In this document: piece by piece, positions 8,514 through 16,097 of the stretch
Layout: the number at the start of each line of letters is the position of its first letter
How positions within the stretch are numbered: position 1 is the first letter of the stretch
Origin: SAR202 cluster bacterium Io17-Chloro-G7
Lineage (GTDB): Bacteria; Chloroflexota; Dehalococcoidia; UBA3495
Assembly: GCA_002817055.1 (NCBI GenBank)
Contig: MUCU01000069.1
Coordinates: 1-40,508 of the forward strand
DNA length: 40,508 nucleotides
Direction: 5' to 3'
Position numbers and translations under genes: made by a program
Notes under the pieces: generated by a model
Databases searched by the model: none
What the model saw: the letters and a program-made list of their open reading frames with translations, nothing else
Told to the model about the DNA's origin: nothing

Positions 8514-8585
8514 CCACATCTCTGGGATGTGCAGCCCGAATCAGCTACCGTTGGATTCCAATTCCTTGACGTGTGAGGGTTAGTC

Positions 8586-9473
8586 TTGGATCTTTTCCGC
8601 AGCTTTATTTTCGTGCCCGGTAACCGTTCAAACATGCTGGAGCGGGCCATATCCTTCGACGCCGATATTATCATGGTTGACTTGGAGGACTCGGTGCCTC
8701 CTGGTGAGAAAATCGCTGCCCGCGGGGTGGCCAAAGAGTGGGTACCCAAACTGGCAAAAGAGTCGCCGCGGCTTAGCCGGAAGATAATGGTCAGAGTAAA
8801 TTCGCTGGATACCGGGTTGACTCACGCCGAAGTGAGTGCGGTGGCGGGGCCGGACCTGTACGGCATCAGCCTGGGCAAGCCCGAGTCGGTGTGGGACATT
8901 TTGGAAGCGGACCGGATACTCAGGGCCGCTGAAGATACAGCTCGGTTAGAACCGGGAAGCATCAAGTTGATACCATGGATAGAGAGCGCTAAAGCCGTTA
9001 TGGCAGCCCAGCAAATGGGAGCAGCCTCTTCCAGAATCGTTGCCTTGGCTTTTGGCGCCGAGGACTACACCAATGACATGGGCATACAAAGGACTGACTC
9101 AGGCGAAGAAGTCTTTTATGCCAGGGCAGGCGTGCCGGTGGCAGCACGGGCCGCTGGTGTGGCGTCCTTGGATTCTCCATTTGTGGCATTTCGAGACCCG
9201 GAAGCTCTTCGCCGGGATGCCCAGGTTGCCCGGCAGATGGGATACACCGGTAAATTCGCCATACATCCATCCCAGATAGAGGCCATCAACGAGGCTTTCA
9301 GCCCGTCTGAGGATGAGGTTTCCTACGCCAGGCAGGTGGTGGAGGCTTGGAACCGTGCTGAGGCCGAGGGCCGTGGCTCAGCCGATCTGGACGGTCGGAT
9401 GATCGACGTTCCTGTGATCAAGCGCGCACAGAACTTGCTGGAGTTTGCCGACGCAATCAGGGCGCAAGGCTGA
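8586..9473 (+). CDS. CitE-like HpcH/HpaI-family lyase
   Basis: The 295 aa product belongs to the citrate lyase beta-like (CitE) branch of the HpcH/HpaI aldolase family: RSFIFVPGNRSNMLERA at the N-terminus, then MVDLEDSVPPGEKIAAR (Mg-binding Asp/Glu and CoA-phosphate region), MVRVNSLDTGL, ALAFGAEDYTNDMG and KFAIHPSQIEAINEAF. Members cleave or form C-C bonds of acyl-CoAs such as malyl-CoA or citramalyl-CoA; the substrate here is unknown. No CitD or CitF gene is nearby, so it is not part of a citrate lyase complex. The start is TTG, preceded by GAGGG at normal distance, and the conserved N-terminus begins right after it. Confidence 0.9.
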   Translation: MDLFRSFIFVPGNRSNMLERAISFDADIIMVDLEDSVPPGEKIAARGVAKEWVPKLAKESPRLSRKIMVRVNSLDTGLTHAEVSAVAGPDLYGISLGKPESVWDILEADRILRAAEDTARLEPGSIKLIPWIESAKAVMAAQQMGAASSRIVALAFGAEDYTNDMGIQRTDSGEEVFYARAGVPVAARAAGVASLDSPFVAFRDPEALRRDAQVARQMGYTGKFAIHPSQIEAINEAFSPSEDEVSYARQVVEAWNRAEAEGRGSADLDGRMIDVPVIKRAQNLLEFADAIRAQG

Positions 9474-9479
9474 CTGCGA

Positions 9480-9887
9480 GTGGTTGACCACTCCGGGTCT
9501 GACCGTTCCGGCCCCATGGACCGGGTCATCCTGGAAGGGATGCAACTATATGGGTTCCATGGCGCCAACCCGGAAGAGCGGGCCCAGGGTCAGCTTTATA
9601 TAGTGGACCTCTCGGTCGAATTGGATTTGAAGAAGCCCGGCATTTCCGACCTTCTGGAAGACACTGTCAACTACACCCACTTGTTCCGGGCAGTGCAAAC
9701 CGTGGTAGAAGGCGAGTCAAAAAGCCTGCTTGAAGCAGTCGCCCAAGCCATCGCCAGCAAGGTTCTAGCGGAGTTTCCAGTCCAGGCTGTGCGGGTGTGC
9801 TTGAAGAAACCTCGACCGCCCATACGACGGTCAGTGATTGCATACGCAGCCGTCGAAATCTATCGCACTAGAGGGGATGTTACATGA
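9480..9887 (+). CDS. folB: Dihydroneopterin aldolase
   Basis: This enzyme converts 7,8-dihydroneopterin to 6-hydroxymethyl-dihydropterin and glycolaldehyde in folate synthesis. Recognised by MDRVILEGMQLYGFHGANPE, the EERAQGQ segment with the conserved Glu, DTVNYTHLF, SLLEAVAQAIA and the catalytic Lys in VRVCLKKPRPP. From the GTG at 9480 it has 135 aa, with AAGG ten bases upstream. An ATG at 9516 gives 123 aa, closer to the family norm, but without a ribosome site. The start is therefore uncertain. It sits six bases after the CitE-like gene and overlaps the next gene by four bases (ATGA). folP and folK lie about 22 kb away. Confidence 0.92.
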   Translation: MVDHSGSDRSGPMDRVILEGMQLYGFHGANPEERAQGQLYIVDLSVELDLKKPGISDLLEDTVNYTHLFRAVQTVVEGESKSLLEAVAQAIASKVLAEFPVQAVRVCLKKPRPPIRRSVIAYAAVEIYRTRGDVT

Positions 9888-10498
9888 AGGTCCACGACTA
9901 TCATGAGGGCAATCGGGAGCTACAGGACCAATTCCAGACCAGGGATCTCGCCGATTGGCAGTCCAAGGAACGGGTGACTGAGACCGTGAATGACGACCAG
10001 CGAGCATTTATCGAAAGCGCCAACATGTTTTTTCTGGCGACCTGCGACCACCGGGGATTGCCCACCTGCTCCTACAAGGGGGGCGACCCCGGCTTCGTTA
10101 AAGTGGTCGACGGCCACACCATTGCCTTCCCCAGTTACGATGGCAACGGAAAGTTCCAGTCCATGGGCAACCTTCTCAAAAACCCCAACGTCGGAATCCT
10201 ATTTGTGGACTTCGATGGTCAACAACGCCTACGTCTACAAGGGGTAGCATCAATTAAGGACGATGATGAGCTATTGGGCGAATACGCCGAAGCCCAAGTC
10301 ATTGTCCGCGTAGCCTTGACCGAGGTCTACAAAAACTGCCCACGCTACGTTCACAAGCTCCAGTTTGTAGAGACTTCGGCGTATGTGCCTAGACACGGCA
10401 AAGATACGCCCCAACCTGAATGGACAAAAATGCCCGAGTTGAGCGGTCTATCGCACCCAAAATGGGGTTCGCTCGGTCCCAAGTCTGTAGGAGATTGA
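9884..10498 (+). CDS. Pyridoxamine 5'-phosphate oxidase-family FMN-binding protein
   Basis: The 204 aa protein has the split-barrel flavin-binding fold of the PNPOx family: DDQRAFIESANMFFLATCDH and GLPTCSYKGGDPGFVKVVDG, then a NPNVGILFVDFDGQQRLRLQG core strand set, and KNCPRYVHKLQFV near residue 155. Members bind FMN, F420 or heme and include reductases of unknown substrate. True PdxH activity is unlikely because its C-terminal signature is missing. It is translationally coupled to folB by an ATGA overlap, so a link with pterin metabolism is possible but unproven. Confidence 0.85.
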   Translation: MKVHDYHEGNRELQDQFQTRDLADWQSKERVTETVNDDQRAFIESANMFFLATCDHRGLPTCSYKGGDPGFVKVVDGHTIAFPSYDGNGKFQSMGNLLKNPNVGILFVDFDGQQRLRLQGVASIKDDDELLGEYAEAQVIVRVALTEVYKNCPRYVHKLQFVETSAYVPRHGKDTPQPEWTKMPELSGLSHPKWGSLGPKSVGD

Positions 10499-10831
10499 GG
10501 TTGGGGGAATAATTATTCCAGGTCGGCAACAAGAGAAAGCTTGGCTAGGATCTATGGCAACCTTCGCCCACCTACGGGGCCGACCGATCTTCGGTTCGTG
10601 ATGAGCAGGTCGCACCAAGGCGTTGATCGCCTCCTCTGAAGACGGACCAGTCCCGTATGCCGGATTCACGACGGTTTTGCCTTTGATAGACCTCTCTACG
10701 CTTGCCGGCGCATTGTCTTTCGCCGTGATGGTGTGGTAACCTGAGTTTGTCCAAGACACGAATTTAATGGACTTGACGCCCGGTAACAAGCTAAATCTAG
10801 ACGCAGGTCCGTAGGAAACGACTCGAATCAT
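10448..10831 (-). CDS. Doubtful small ORF, 127 aa
   Basis: A minus-strand frame starting MIRVVSYGPASRFSLLPGVK fills most of the 330-base spacer between the PNPOx-family gene and rpmB. Its ATG uses the CATG at 10829-10832, which also provides the rpmB start in the opposite direction. It overlaps the 3' end of the PNPOx gene by 51 bases. I recognise no family, the frame also stays open across rpmB, and no ribosome site is evident. It may be fortuitous. The spacer also holds a 14-base perfect palindrome at 10506-10519 (GGAATAATTATTCC). Confidence 0.25.
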   Translation of the reverse strand: MIRVVSYGPASRFSLLPGVKSIKFVSWTNSGYHTITAKDNAPASVERSIKGKTVVNPAYGTGPSSEEAINALVRPAHHEPKIGRPRRWAKVAIDPSQAFSCCRPGIIIPPTSISYRLGTERTPFWVR

Positions 10832-11060
10832 GAGATGCGAACTCTGCCTCAAGTCGGGCATGAGCGGCAACAATGTCAGCCACTCCAACCGGCACACCAA
10901 GACTCGGTTCAAAGCCAATGTCCACAAGCAGACCTTGGTCCAAGAGGGCAAGCAGTATAAGGTCAAGATTTGTAGCCGCTGCTTGAGGTCATTGCACAAG
11001 TCGCCGAAATTCCGCAAGGCTTTGGCCAGCTTAAAGCCGGTAGTTCCACCCGCAACCTGA
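10830..11060 (+). CDS. rpmB: 50S ribosomal protein L28
   Basis: The 76 aa protein is a zinc-binding form of L28: MRCELCLKSG carries C3 and C6, SGNNVSHSNRHTKTRFKANV is the family hallmark, and KVKICSRCLRSL carries C48 and C51. It lies in the large ribosomal subunit. The two CxxC pairs indicate the C+ (zinc-containing) paralogue type. The gene ends four bases before the rpe stop codon on the other strand, so the two transcripts converge. The start has only a weak AGGA 13 bases upstream. Confidence 0.95.
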   Translation: MRCELCLKSGMSGNNVSHSNRHTKTRFKANVHKQTLVQEGKQYKVKICSRCLRSLHKSPKFRKALASLKPVVPPAT

Positions 11061-11064
11061 CCGA

Positions 11065-11769
11065 CTAATTAACCGCCTTATCAACCGGACCCAGGCCCAT
11101 TAGACAACCCCGCATCTTGATCATGGCCGCTTCCACAGTATCTTGCTGGTTGAAAATGCCTGTGCCTGAAACCAGCATAGTGGCCCCGGCCTTTACCGAA
11201 TCCTGTGCCGTCCAGTCGGCTTTGATTCCTCCATCCACTTCAATCTGAGCTGTGTGTCCCTTTTCTTGGATAACCTTCCGCAGTCGCCTGATCTTGTCCA
11301 CCGTCTCGGGTATGAAGGACTGTCCTCCGAATCCCGGATTTACCGACATTACCAAGACCATGTCCAGCAACGGCAGTACTTCTTCAATGGCGGAAATGGG
11401 TGTGGCCGGGTTTATGGCCACGCCCACTTGATTGCCCTGGCCTTTGACCAACCCAACGGTGCGGTGCAGGTGCGGACACGCTTCGGCATGGACGATAATC
11501 TGGTCCGTCGGAGATTTTATGAAGCTAGGGATTAGATTATCGGGTTGAACAATCATCAAGTGAATGTTCAACGGAAGATGTGTCGATTTGCGGATGGCGT
11601 CCACCACCACTTCGCCCATGGTTATGTTGGGCACGAACTGGCCGTCCATAATATCCACGTGGATCATATCGGCGCCCGCAGCGGTAGCTTCTTTGATCTG
11701 TTGACGGAGATTGCCAAAGTCCGCTGACAGAATTGAAGGTGCTACCTGAATATAAGCTTCAGAGCCCAT
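11065..11769 (-). CDS. rpe: Ribulose-phosphate 3-epimerase
   Basis: This 234 aa TIM-barrel enzyme interconverts ribulose 5-phosphate and xylulose 5-phosphate in the pentose phosphate pathway. Recognised by VAPSILSADFGNL, MIHVDIMDGQFVPNITMG (metal ligands H37 and D39), LNIHLMI (H70), VMSVNPGFGGQSF and IEVDGGIK. The ATG at 11769 has GGAGG nine bases upstream and overlaps the end of argH by 11 bases. A longer open frame upstream has no family similarity and is rejected. It forms an operon with argH. Confidence 0.96.
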   Translation of the reverse strand: MGSEAYIQVAPSILSADFGNLRQQIKEATAAGADMIHVDIMDGQFVPNITMGEVVVDAIRKSTHLPLNIHLMIVQPDNLIPSFIKSPTDQIIVHAEACPHLHRTVGLVKGQGNQVGVAINPATPISAIEEVLPLLDMVLVMSVNPGFGGQSFIPETVDKIRRLRKVIQEKGHTAQIEVDGGIKADWTAQDSVKAGATMLVSGTGIFNQQDTVEAAMIKMRGCLMGLGPVDKAVN

Positions 11770-13162
11770 CGGATTCCGCCTCCAATAGTAATTTTGCTTG
11801 CGCCAAGGCTTCGGCGACCCGTACCGGCGCAGTGCCCCCGGGCAAGTCCCTGGCGGCTGCAGCGGATTCTGCGTTGATGTCGTACACCCCTTCATCGAAC
11901 AGCGGCGAGAACCTACGGTACTCTTCCAAGCCGAGATTGGTTAATTCTTTGCCTCGAGCCTCCGCGTATTGACACAGCCGCCGCACTGCGCCGTGGGCTT
12001 CGCGAAAAGAAATTCCCTTGGCAACCAGGTAATCGGCCAGTTCCGTGGCTAGAGATTGGCTCTCCCCCGCAAGACTCCTCACGCGGGATTCGTGGAGAGT
12101 AATTCCAACAAGCATATCCTTGAAGACGGCCAAAGTGGGGAGCAGGGTATCGACAGTGTCGAAGAACCCTTCCTTGTCTTCCTGCATGTCCCTGTTGTAG
12201 GTCAATGGCAGCCCTTTCAGTACCGTTAAAATTCCTAATAGGTGGCCGTATACGCGACCGGTCTTGCCCCTGGCCAGTTCAGCGAAGTCGGGGTTGCGCT
12301 TTTGAGGCATGATGCTGCTGCCAGTGGTGAATTCGTTGGACAGCGTAATAAACCCGAATTCCTGGCTGGACCACAGGACCATTTCTTCCGACAGCCGGGA
12401 TAGGTGGGCCATGCACAACGCCGCCGCCGCTAGGTACTCCACCACGAAGTCCCTGTCGGACACTGCGTCCATGCTGTTCGCGCTAATCTCTTCGAAGCCC
12501 AACTCTCTGGCTACAAACTCCCGGTCCAAAGGGTAGGCCGCGCCAGCCAAGGCCCCGCTGCCCAAAGGCATCACGTCGGTGCGGCGAAAGCAGTCCCGAA
12601 ACCGGGAAATGTCCCGCTGGAACATCTGGAAGTAGGCCAGCATATGGTGAGCGAACAACACCGGCTGGGCCCGCTGGGTATGGGTGTAACCGGGCATGAT
12701 CAAACGTGGGTAGCGCTCGGAAAGGCCGACCAGCGAACGCTGAACACCCCGAAGGCCTTGAGCGGTTTGGCCTATGACCTCTTTGGTGTAGAGCCGCATG
12801 TCCAAAGCGATCTGGTCGTTGCGAGAGCGCCCAGTGTGCATGCGACCTGCCGCCGGGCCGATAAGTTGGGTCAAGCGGCTCTCAATATTCATGTGCAGGT
12901 CTTCAAGCGCCGGGTCCCACGGAAATGTCTTGGCGTCTATTTCCTCTGCGACTTTAGAAAGACCTTCGATAATCAGATCGGCGTCTTCCCGGCTGATAAT
13001 CCCCTGCTTGGCTAGCATCCGCACGTGAGCCAAGGAACCCTTGATGTCGTGCCGGTAAAGCCGTCTGTCGTAGTGAATTGATGATGTGTATTGGCTATGA
13101 TCGGGCATGTAAATCCGCTTATGGAATTTGCTATTGGGGATTGATTCCCTGACATTTGACAC
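11759..13162 (-). CDS. argH: Argininosuccinate lyase
   Basis: This enzyme cleaves argininosuccinate to arginine and fumarate, the last step of arginine synthesis. The 467 aa product has the superfamily signature GSSIMPQKRNPDFAELARG, the substrate segments MHTGRSRNDQIALDMRLY and PGYTHTQRAQPVLFAHH, and the usual C-terminal domain. The N-terminus is odd: the WGGRF motif normally found within the first ten residues is replaced by FHKRIYMPDHSQYTSSIHYD. The GTG at 13162 is preferred because GAGGAAAG lies nine bases before it and a promoter-like pair lies just behind. An internal ATG at 13108 lacks a ribosome site. Confidence 0.95.
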   Translation of the reverse strand: MSNVRESIPNSKFHKRIYMPDHSQYTSSIHYDRRLYRHDIKGSLAHVRMLAKQGIISREDADLIIEGLSKVAEEIDAKTFPWDPALEDLHMNIESRLTQLIGPAAGRMHTGRSRNDQIALDMRLYTKEVIGQTAQGLRGVQRSLVGLSERYPRLIMPGYTHTQRAQPVLFAHHMLAYFQMFQRDISRFRDCFRRTDVMPLGSGALAGAAYPLDREFVARELGFEEISANSMDAVSDRDFVVEYLAAAALCMAHLSRLSEEMVLWSSQEFGFITLSNEFTTGSSIMPQKRNPDFAELARGKTGRVYGHLLGILTVLKGLPLTYNRDMQEDKEGFFDTVDTLLPTLAVFKDMLVGITLHESRVRSLAGESQSLATELADYLVAKGISFREAHGAVRRLCQYAEARGKELTNLGLEEYRRFSPLFDEGVYDINAESAAAARDLPGGTAPVRVAEALAQAKLLLEAESDGL

Positions 13163-13183
13163 TTGGGTTAACTTTCCTCAGAA

Positions 13184-13213
13184 ACTATACTCCTGCTGGC
13201 AGACCCTTCTCAA
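13184..13213 (-). promoter_or_regulatory. Sigma-70-like promoter of argH-rpe
   Basis: On the minus strand TTGAGA (13208-13213) and TATAGT (13184-13189) are separated by 18 bases. The -10 lies about 22 bases before the argH GTG, giving a short leader that contains the Shine-Dalgarno sequence. Confidence 0.6.
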
Positions 13214-13272
13214 GGACATTGCCGCCATTTGCCTATGCTACAATTTGGAGCTAAGTTTATGCGCTTCTGTTT

Positions 13273-13298
13273 GTCTGTTCGCTTGCTTGCGGACAGGC
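13273..13298 (+). other. Stem-loop in the argH / carbinolamine dehydratase spacer
   Basis: CTGTTCGC (13275-13282) pairs with GCGGACAG (13289-13296) through a six-base loop, with two further pairs outside. No T-run follows, so a terminator is unlikely. A TATAAT at 13336-13341 lies downstream, 28 bases before the next start codon, but without a good -35. Confidence 0.3.
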
Positions 13299-13368
13299 AC
13301 TCGGGTGTCTGAACCCCGTTTGTCTTTGATACATATATAATCCTTATCTGCATTATGGGAAGGTGACT

Positions 13369-13725
13369 ATGACCGGGCTCAATGAAGAAAAGTGTGTAGC
13401 CTGCCGCCGGGATTCTCCGCCAGCCACAAGCCAAGATGTGGCGGAGTTGCATCCCCAAGTCTCCCAGTGGGAGTTGATAACCGAAGAGGATATTAACAAG
13501 CTGGATCGGGTGTTTCCTTTCCCCAACTTTCAACAAGCGTTGGACTTTACCAAAGCACTGGGAGACTTGGCGGAGGAGGAGGGGCATCATCCCAGGTTGG
13601 TAACCGAGTGGGGTCGGGTGAACGTCACCTGGTGGACACATAAAATACGAAACCTACACCGCAACGACTTTGTAATGGCCGCCAAGTCCGACGAAATATT
13701 CGACCAACTAAAGCCGAACGAATAA
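13369..13725 (+). CDS. Pterin-4a-carbinolamine dehydratase
   Basis: A 118 aa protein of the PCD/DCoH family, which dehydrates 4a-hydroxy-tetrahydropterins formed by aromatic amino acid hydroxylases and may also act in molybdopterin metabolism. The signature is EEEGHHPRLVTEWGRVNVTW followed by WTHKIRNLHRNDFVMAAKSD; the EGHHP motif and the later His and Asp are all present. An N-terminal CxxC (CVACRRD) precedes the domain and is not part of the catalytic site. The ATG at 13369 follows GGGAAGG closely; a GTG at 13363 is also in frame. No aromatic amino acid hydroxylase is in the window. Confidence 0.9.
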   Translation: MTGLNEEKCVACRRDSPPATSQDVAELHPQVSQWELITEEDINKLDRVFPFPNFQQALDFTKALGDLAEEEGHHPRLVTEWGRVNVTWWTHKIRNLHRNDFVMAAKSDEIFDQLKPNE

Positions 13726-13863
13726 TCGCGGCGATTGTTCCAGCCCTCCCAAATCTTGACGATTCGTTTCGACAGCGTTCGACCAGCGCACCGAATCAAC
13801 AATCGAGACAAGCCCGGCCGCGAGTGGTGACTGATTCGATTTCGTAAGGGGTCGACTGAATTA

Positions 13864-15963
13864 GTGAAATTCCCTAGCTCTGCATCACGTGACTTCGAAT
13901 CAATGGGAAACCCGGATGTGAACAAGGCCTGCAATGCGTTCTTGGAGCAGGTATTGCCCTGGGCGCCCTTGGAAAGCGTAGCAATGGTCTTGTTGGATGA
14001 TAATCAGACCACCAGCCGGGTTGTATTTTATTGGCAAGCGACAGAATCAAAGGGCCCAACACGACAAAGTTCAATCATAGGTGGCGACGGGACAGCTCGC
14101 CAGGAAATCGATTCTTCAACTCTAGCTCTCGCCGGGAGCGCAGGCATTATGGGTGCGGTGCTCATCCGTGCCCCTGCCAGCGCCGGGCCGCTGGACACAA
14201 CACTGTTTCACAACGCCGCTCGGGTTTTGGCTGGCCAGTTGCAGGAATTCGTTTCACAACAGCGGCTGGATCGGTCCGGAAGAGAGGCGCGAGCTCTCAG
14301 CCGCATCAAAGTCCAGGCCGCATCCGGCCAAACTGTAGAACGTGCCTACCGGCGCTTTGTACAGGAAATTAAAGATTTACTGGATTTCCACCTTTTTACA
14401 TTGTTCATCATAGACCGGAAAGCCGGCGTGCTGAGTTGCGCCTATCAGGCAGACTCCGAAGGCCGGGAAGTCTTGATGGATGTGCCTCGCCGTCTAGCCG
14501 AGACCGGCTGCGAGCGCTTGACGTTTGCACCCAGTAGCCGGATTATTGATGACCTCCGGCTTGAAGCAGGGGATATCTGGCCGGAGCTTTCGGGGGAACC
14601 TGGATTTAGGTCCGCAATAATTGCCCCATTGAATCACAACGGCAATGTCTTCGGGGCCGCCATTGTGTGGAACAGGTACCCTAAATCATTCGGCACTGCC
14701 GAAGACAGCATATTTTCCCGTGCGGTCGATTTGCTGGTACCGGCGTTGGTAAACCCAACGGCAATAAAGTCGCAAGCGCTGGACCGCCAGCCAATGAGTC
14801 TTGAAGTTAGTGACATCATAACGGGAAGCCAAAGTATCGAGGACATGTTCGATCTTGTCGTTGAAGCCGCAGGACAAATGATCCAATTTAACCTTGCTTC
14901 AATGGCCTGGTTGGACCCGAACGGATATGATATTCACACGCTTCAATCCAAGATGCGAGTGGCGGGAGAGCTTAATAGCCCCGGAGAGCTTAATGGTCCC
15001 GGAGAGCTTAATGGTCCCGGGGAGAAAGTAGGTCCTGGCAATTCTGCCTTCGACCAGGCGACGCCGGAAGACTCTTTAGTTTGGATTCAGGCCCGTCTGC
15101 AATTTGTCGGCGAAAATTTAGGCACATTGAGGTTGGCTCGTCCGTCGGAAATGCCCTTTAGCCAACAAGACCTCAGAACCCTAGACATACTGGCTACCCA
15201 CATGTCTGTGGCGGTTCGGAATGAACGGTTAAACCGACGGCAAGCTTGGGCTCGGTCCGAGACCATGCTCGACTTAGCTTATGCTCTGCGCACTCCATTA
15301 ACATCCATCAAGGGTTACAGCAACTCGTTGCTACAGACCGATATATCTTGGCCTCCAGAGGTGCGCAAAGAATTTCTGGAAACCATTGACCAGCAGGCTG
15401 ACCGGCTAAACCGAGTGATCGATGACCTGATGACCCTCAATAATAGTGTCCGAAGCCAACCCGAGGTGGAACAGTTGGTTACAACTTTGACTACATTGTG
15501 GCGTTTGGCCGAAGGCAAATTGCTGACCTCGGCCTATTGGCAAAGGAGTGTCCGGTTTCAAGCTCTGCTAGGCCAACCACTAGTGCTGGCGGACCAAACG
15601 CGCATGCCCCAAGTGCTGGTCTATTTGCTCCAAATCGCCGCAACCTCTACGCCAGACGACGCGGAGTTGCTTTTAACCGTTTCAAACCTTGGCGACCAAG
15701 TCGAGGTAACGATAGGCGCCAACGACCCACGCCTTGGTCGACCTGGCGCTGGCCAACCCACCGTGGGTACTGCCTATGCACTTGGCCAACTTTCTCCTGT
15801 TCCTCCGGTCGCACCTCCCTTTGATCCTGCGGTTGACGCCTTGAAGCTATCCGTTTGCCGCTCGGTGCTAGAGGATCATGGTGCTAATCTCAGTTTAGGC
15901 GAACCGGGTGAGTGGGAAAGAATGTTCAGTTTCATGCTTCCCGTTTTTGATACTAGCTCATGA
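13864..15963 (+). CDS. Multi-GAF histidine kinase-like protein lacking the phospho-acceptor His
   Basis: The 699 aa product has three GAF-like sensory segments (about 20-135, 165-300 and 315-455), then a dimerisation helix and a GHKL-like domain. The helix reads LAYALRTPLTSIKGY, which matches the usual SHELRTPLTxIxGY except that the His is Tyr473. In the ATPase part the N-box (LLDNAxKYTP) reads LLQIAATSTP without the Asn, and the G1 box DxGxG is replaced by ANDPRLG. The C-terminal strand pair (SVCRSVLEDHGANLS, FSFMLPVF) is intact. It is probably a pseudokinase sensor or scaffold. An 18 bp repeat lies in the third GAF segment (residues 368-391). No response regulator is adjacent. The GTG start is uncertain. 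Confidence 0.85.
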   Translation: MKFPSSASRDFESMGNPDVNKACNAFLEQVLPWAPLESVAMVLLDDNQTTSRVVFYWQATESKGPTRQSSIIGGDGTARQEIDSSTLALAGSAGIMGAVLIRAPASAGPLDTTLFHNAARVLAGQLQEFVSQQRLDRSGREARALSRIKVQAASGQTVERAYRRFVQEIKDLLDFHLFTLFIIDRKAGVLSCAYQADSEGREVLMDVPRRLAETGCERLTFAPSSRIIDDLRLEAGDIWPELSGEPGFRSAIIAPLNHNGNVFGAAIVWNRYPKSFGTAEDSIFSRAVDLLVPALVNPTAIKSQALDRQPMSLEVSDIITGSQSIEDMFDLVVEAAGQMIQFNLASMAWLDPNGYDIHTLQSKMRVAGELNSPGELNGPGELNGPGEKVGPGNSAFDQATPEDSLVWIQARLQFVGENLGTLRLARPSEMPFSQQDLRTLDILATHMSVAVRNERLNRRQAWARSETMLDLAYALRTPLTSIKGYSNSLLQTDISWPPEVRKEFLETIDQQADRLNRVIDDLMTLNNSVRSQPEVEQLVTTLTTLWRLAEGKLLTSAYWQRSVRFQALLGQPLVLADQTRMPQVLVYLLQIAATSTPDDAELLLTVSNLGDQVEVTIGANDPRLGRPGAGQPTVGTAYALGQLSPVPPVAPPFDPAVDALKLSVCRSVLEDHGANLSLGEPGEWERMFSFMLPVFDTSS
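14965..15036. repeat. In-frame 18 bp tandem repeat in the GAF kinase-like gene
   Basis: GGAGAGCTTAATRGYCCC occurs at 14965-14982, 14983-15000 and 15001-15018, with a degenerate fourth copy at 15019-15036. It encodes repeats of the six residues G-E-L-N-G-P. The near-identity of the copies suggests recent slippage expansion. Confidence 0.9.
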
Positions 15964-16097
15964 ATCTCCTCAATTAAGCCGCCGAGTGCGCTTGAGTCGC
16001 TGCCGCCGAGGGACTGCCGGAATTCATCGTGTCCGCTGGGATAGGCCACACCGAACTTGATCACCGGGCCTGATCAACCCAGCCGAAGGAGGTGGGC

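Noticed and set aside
8515..8531. Small hairpin after the DUF2283 gene as a terminator
   Set aside because: The stem is only six base pairs and no T-run follows.
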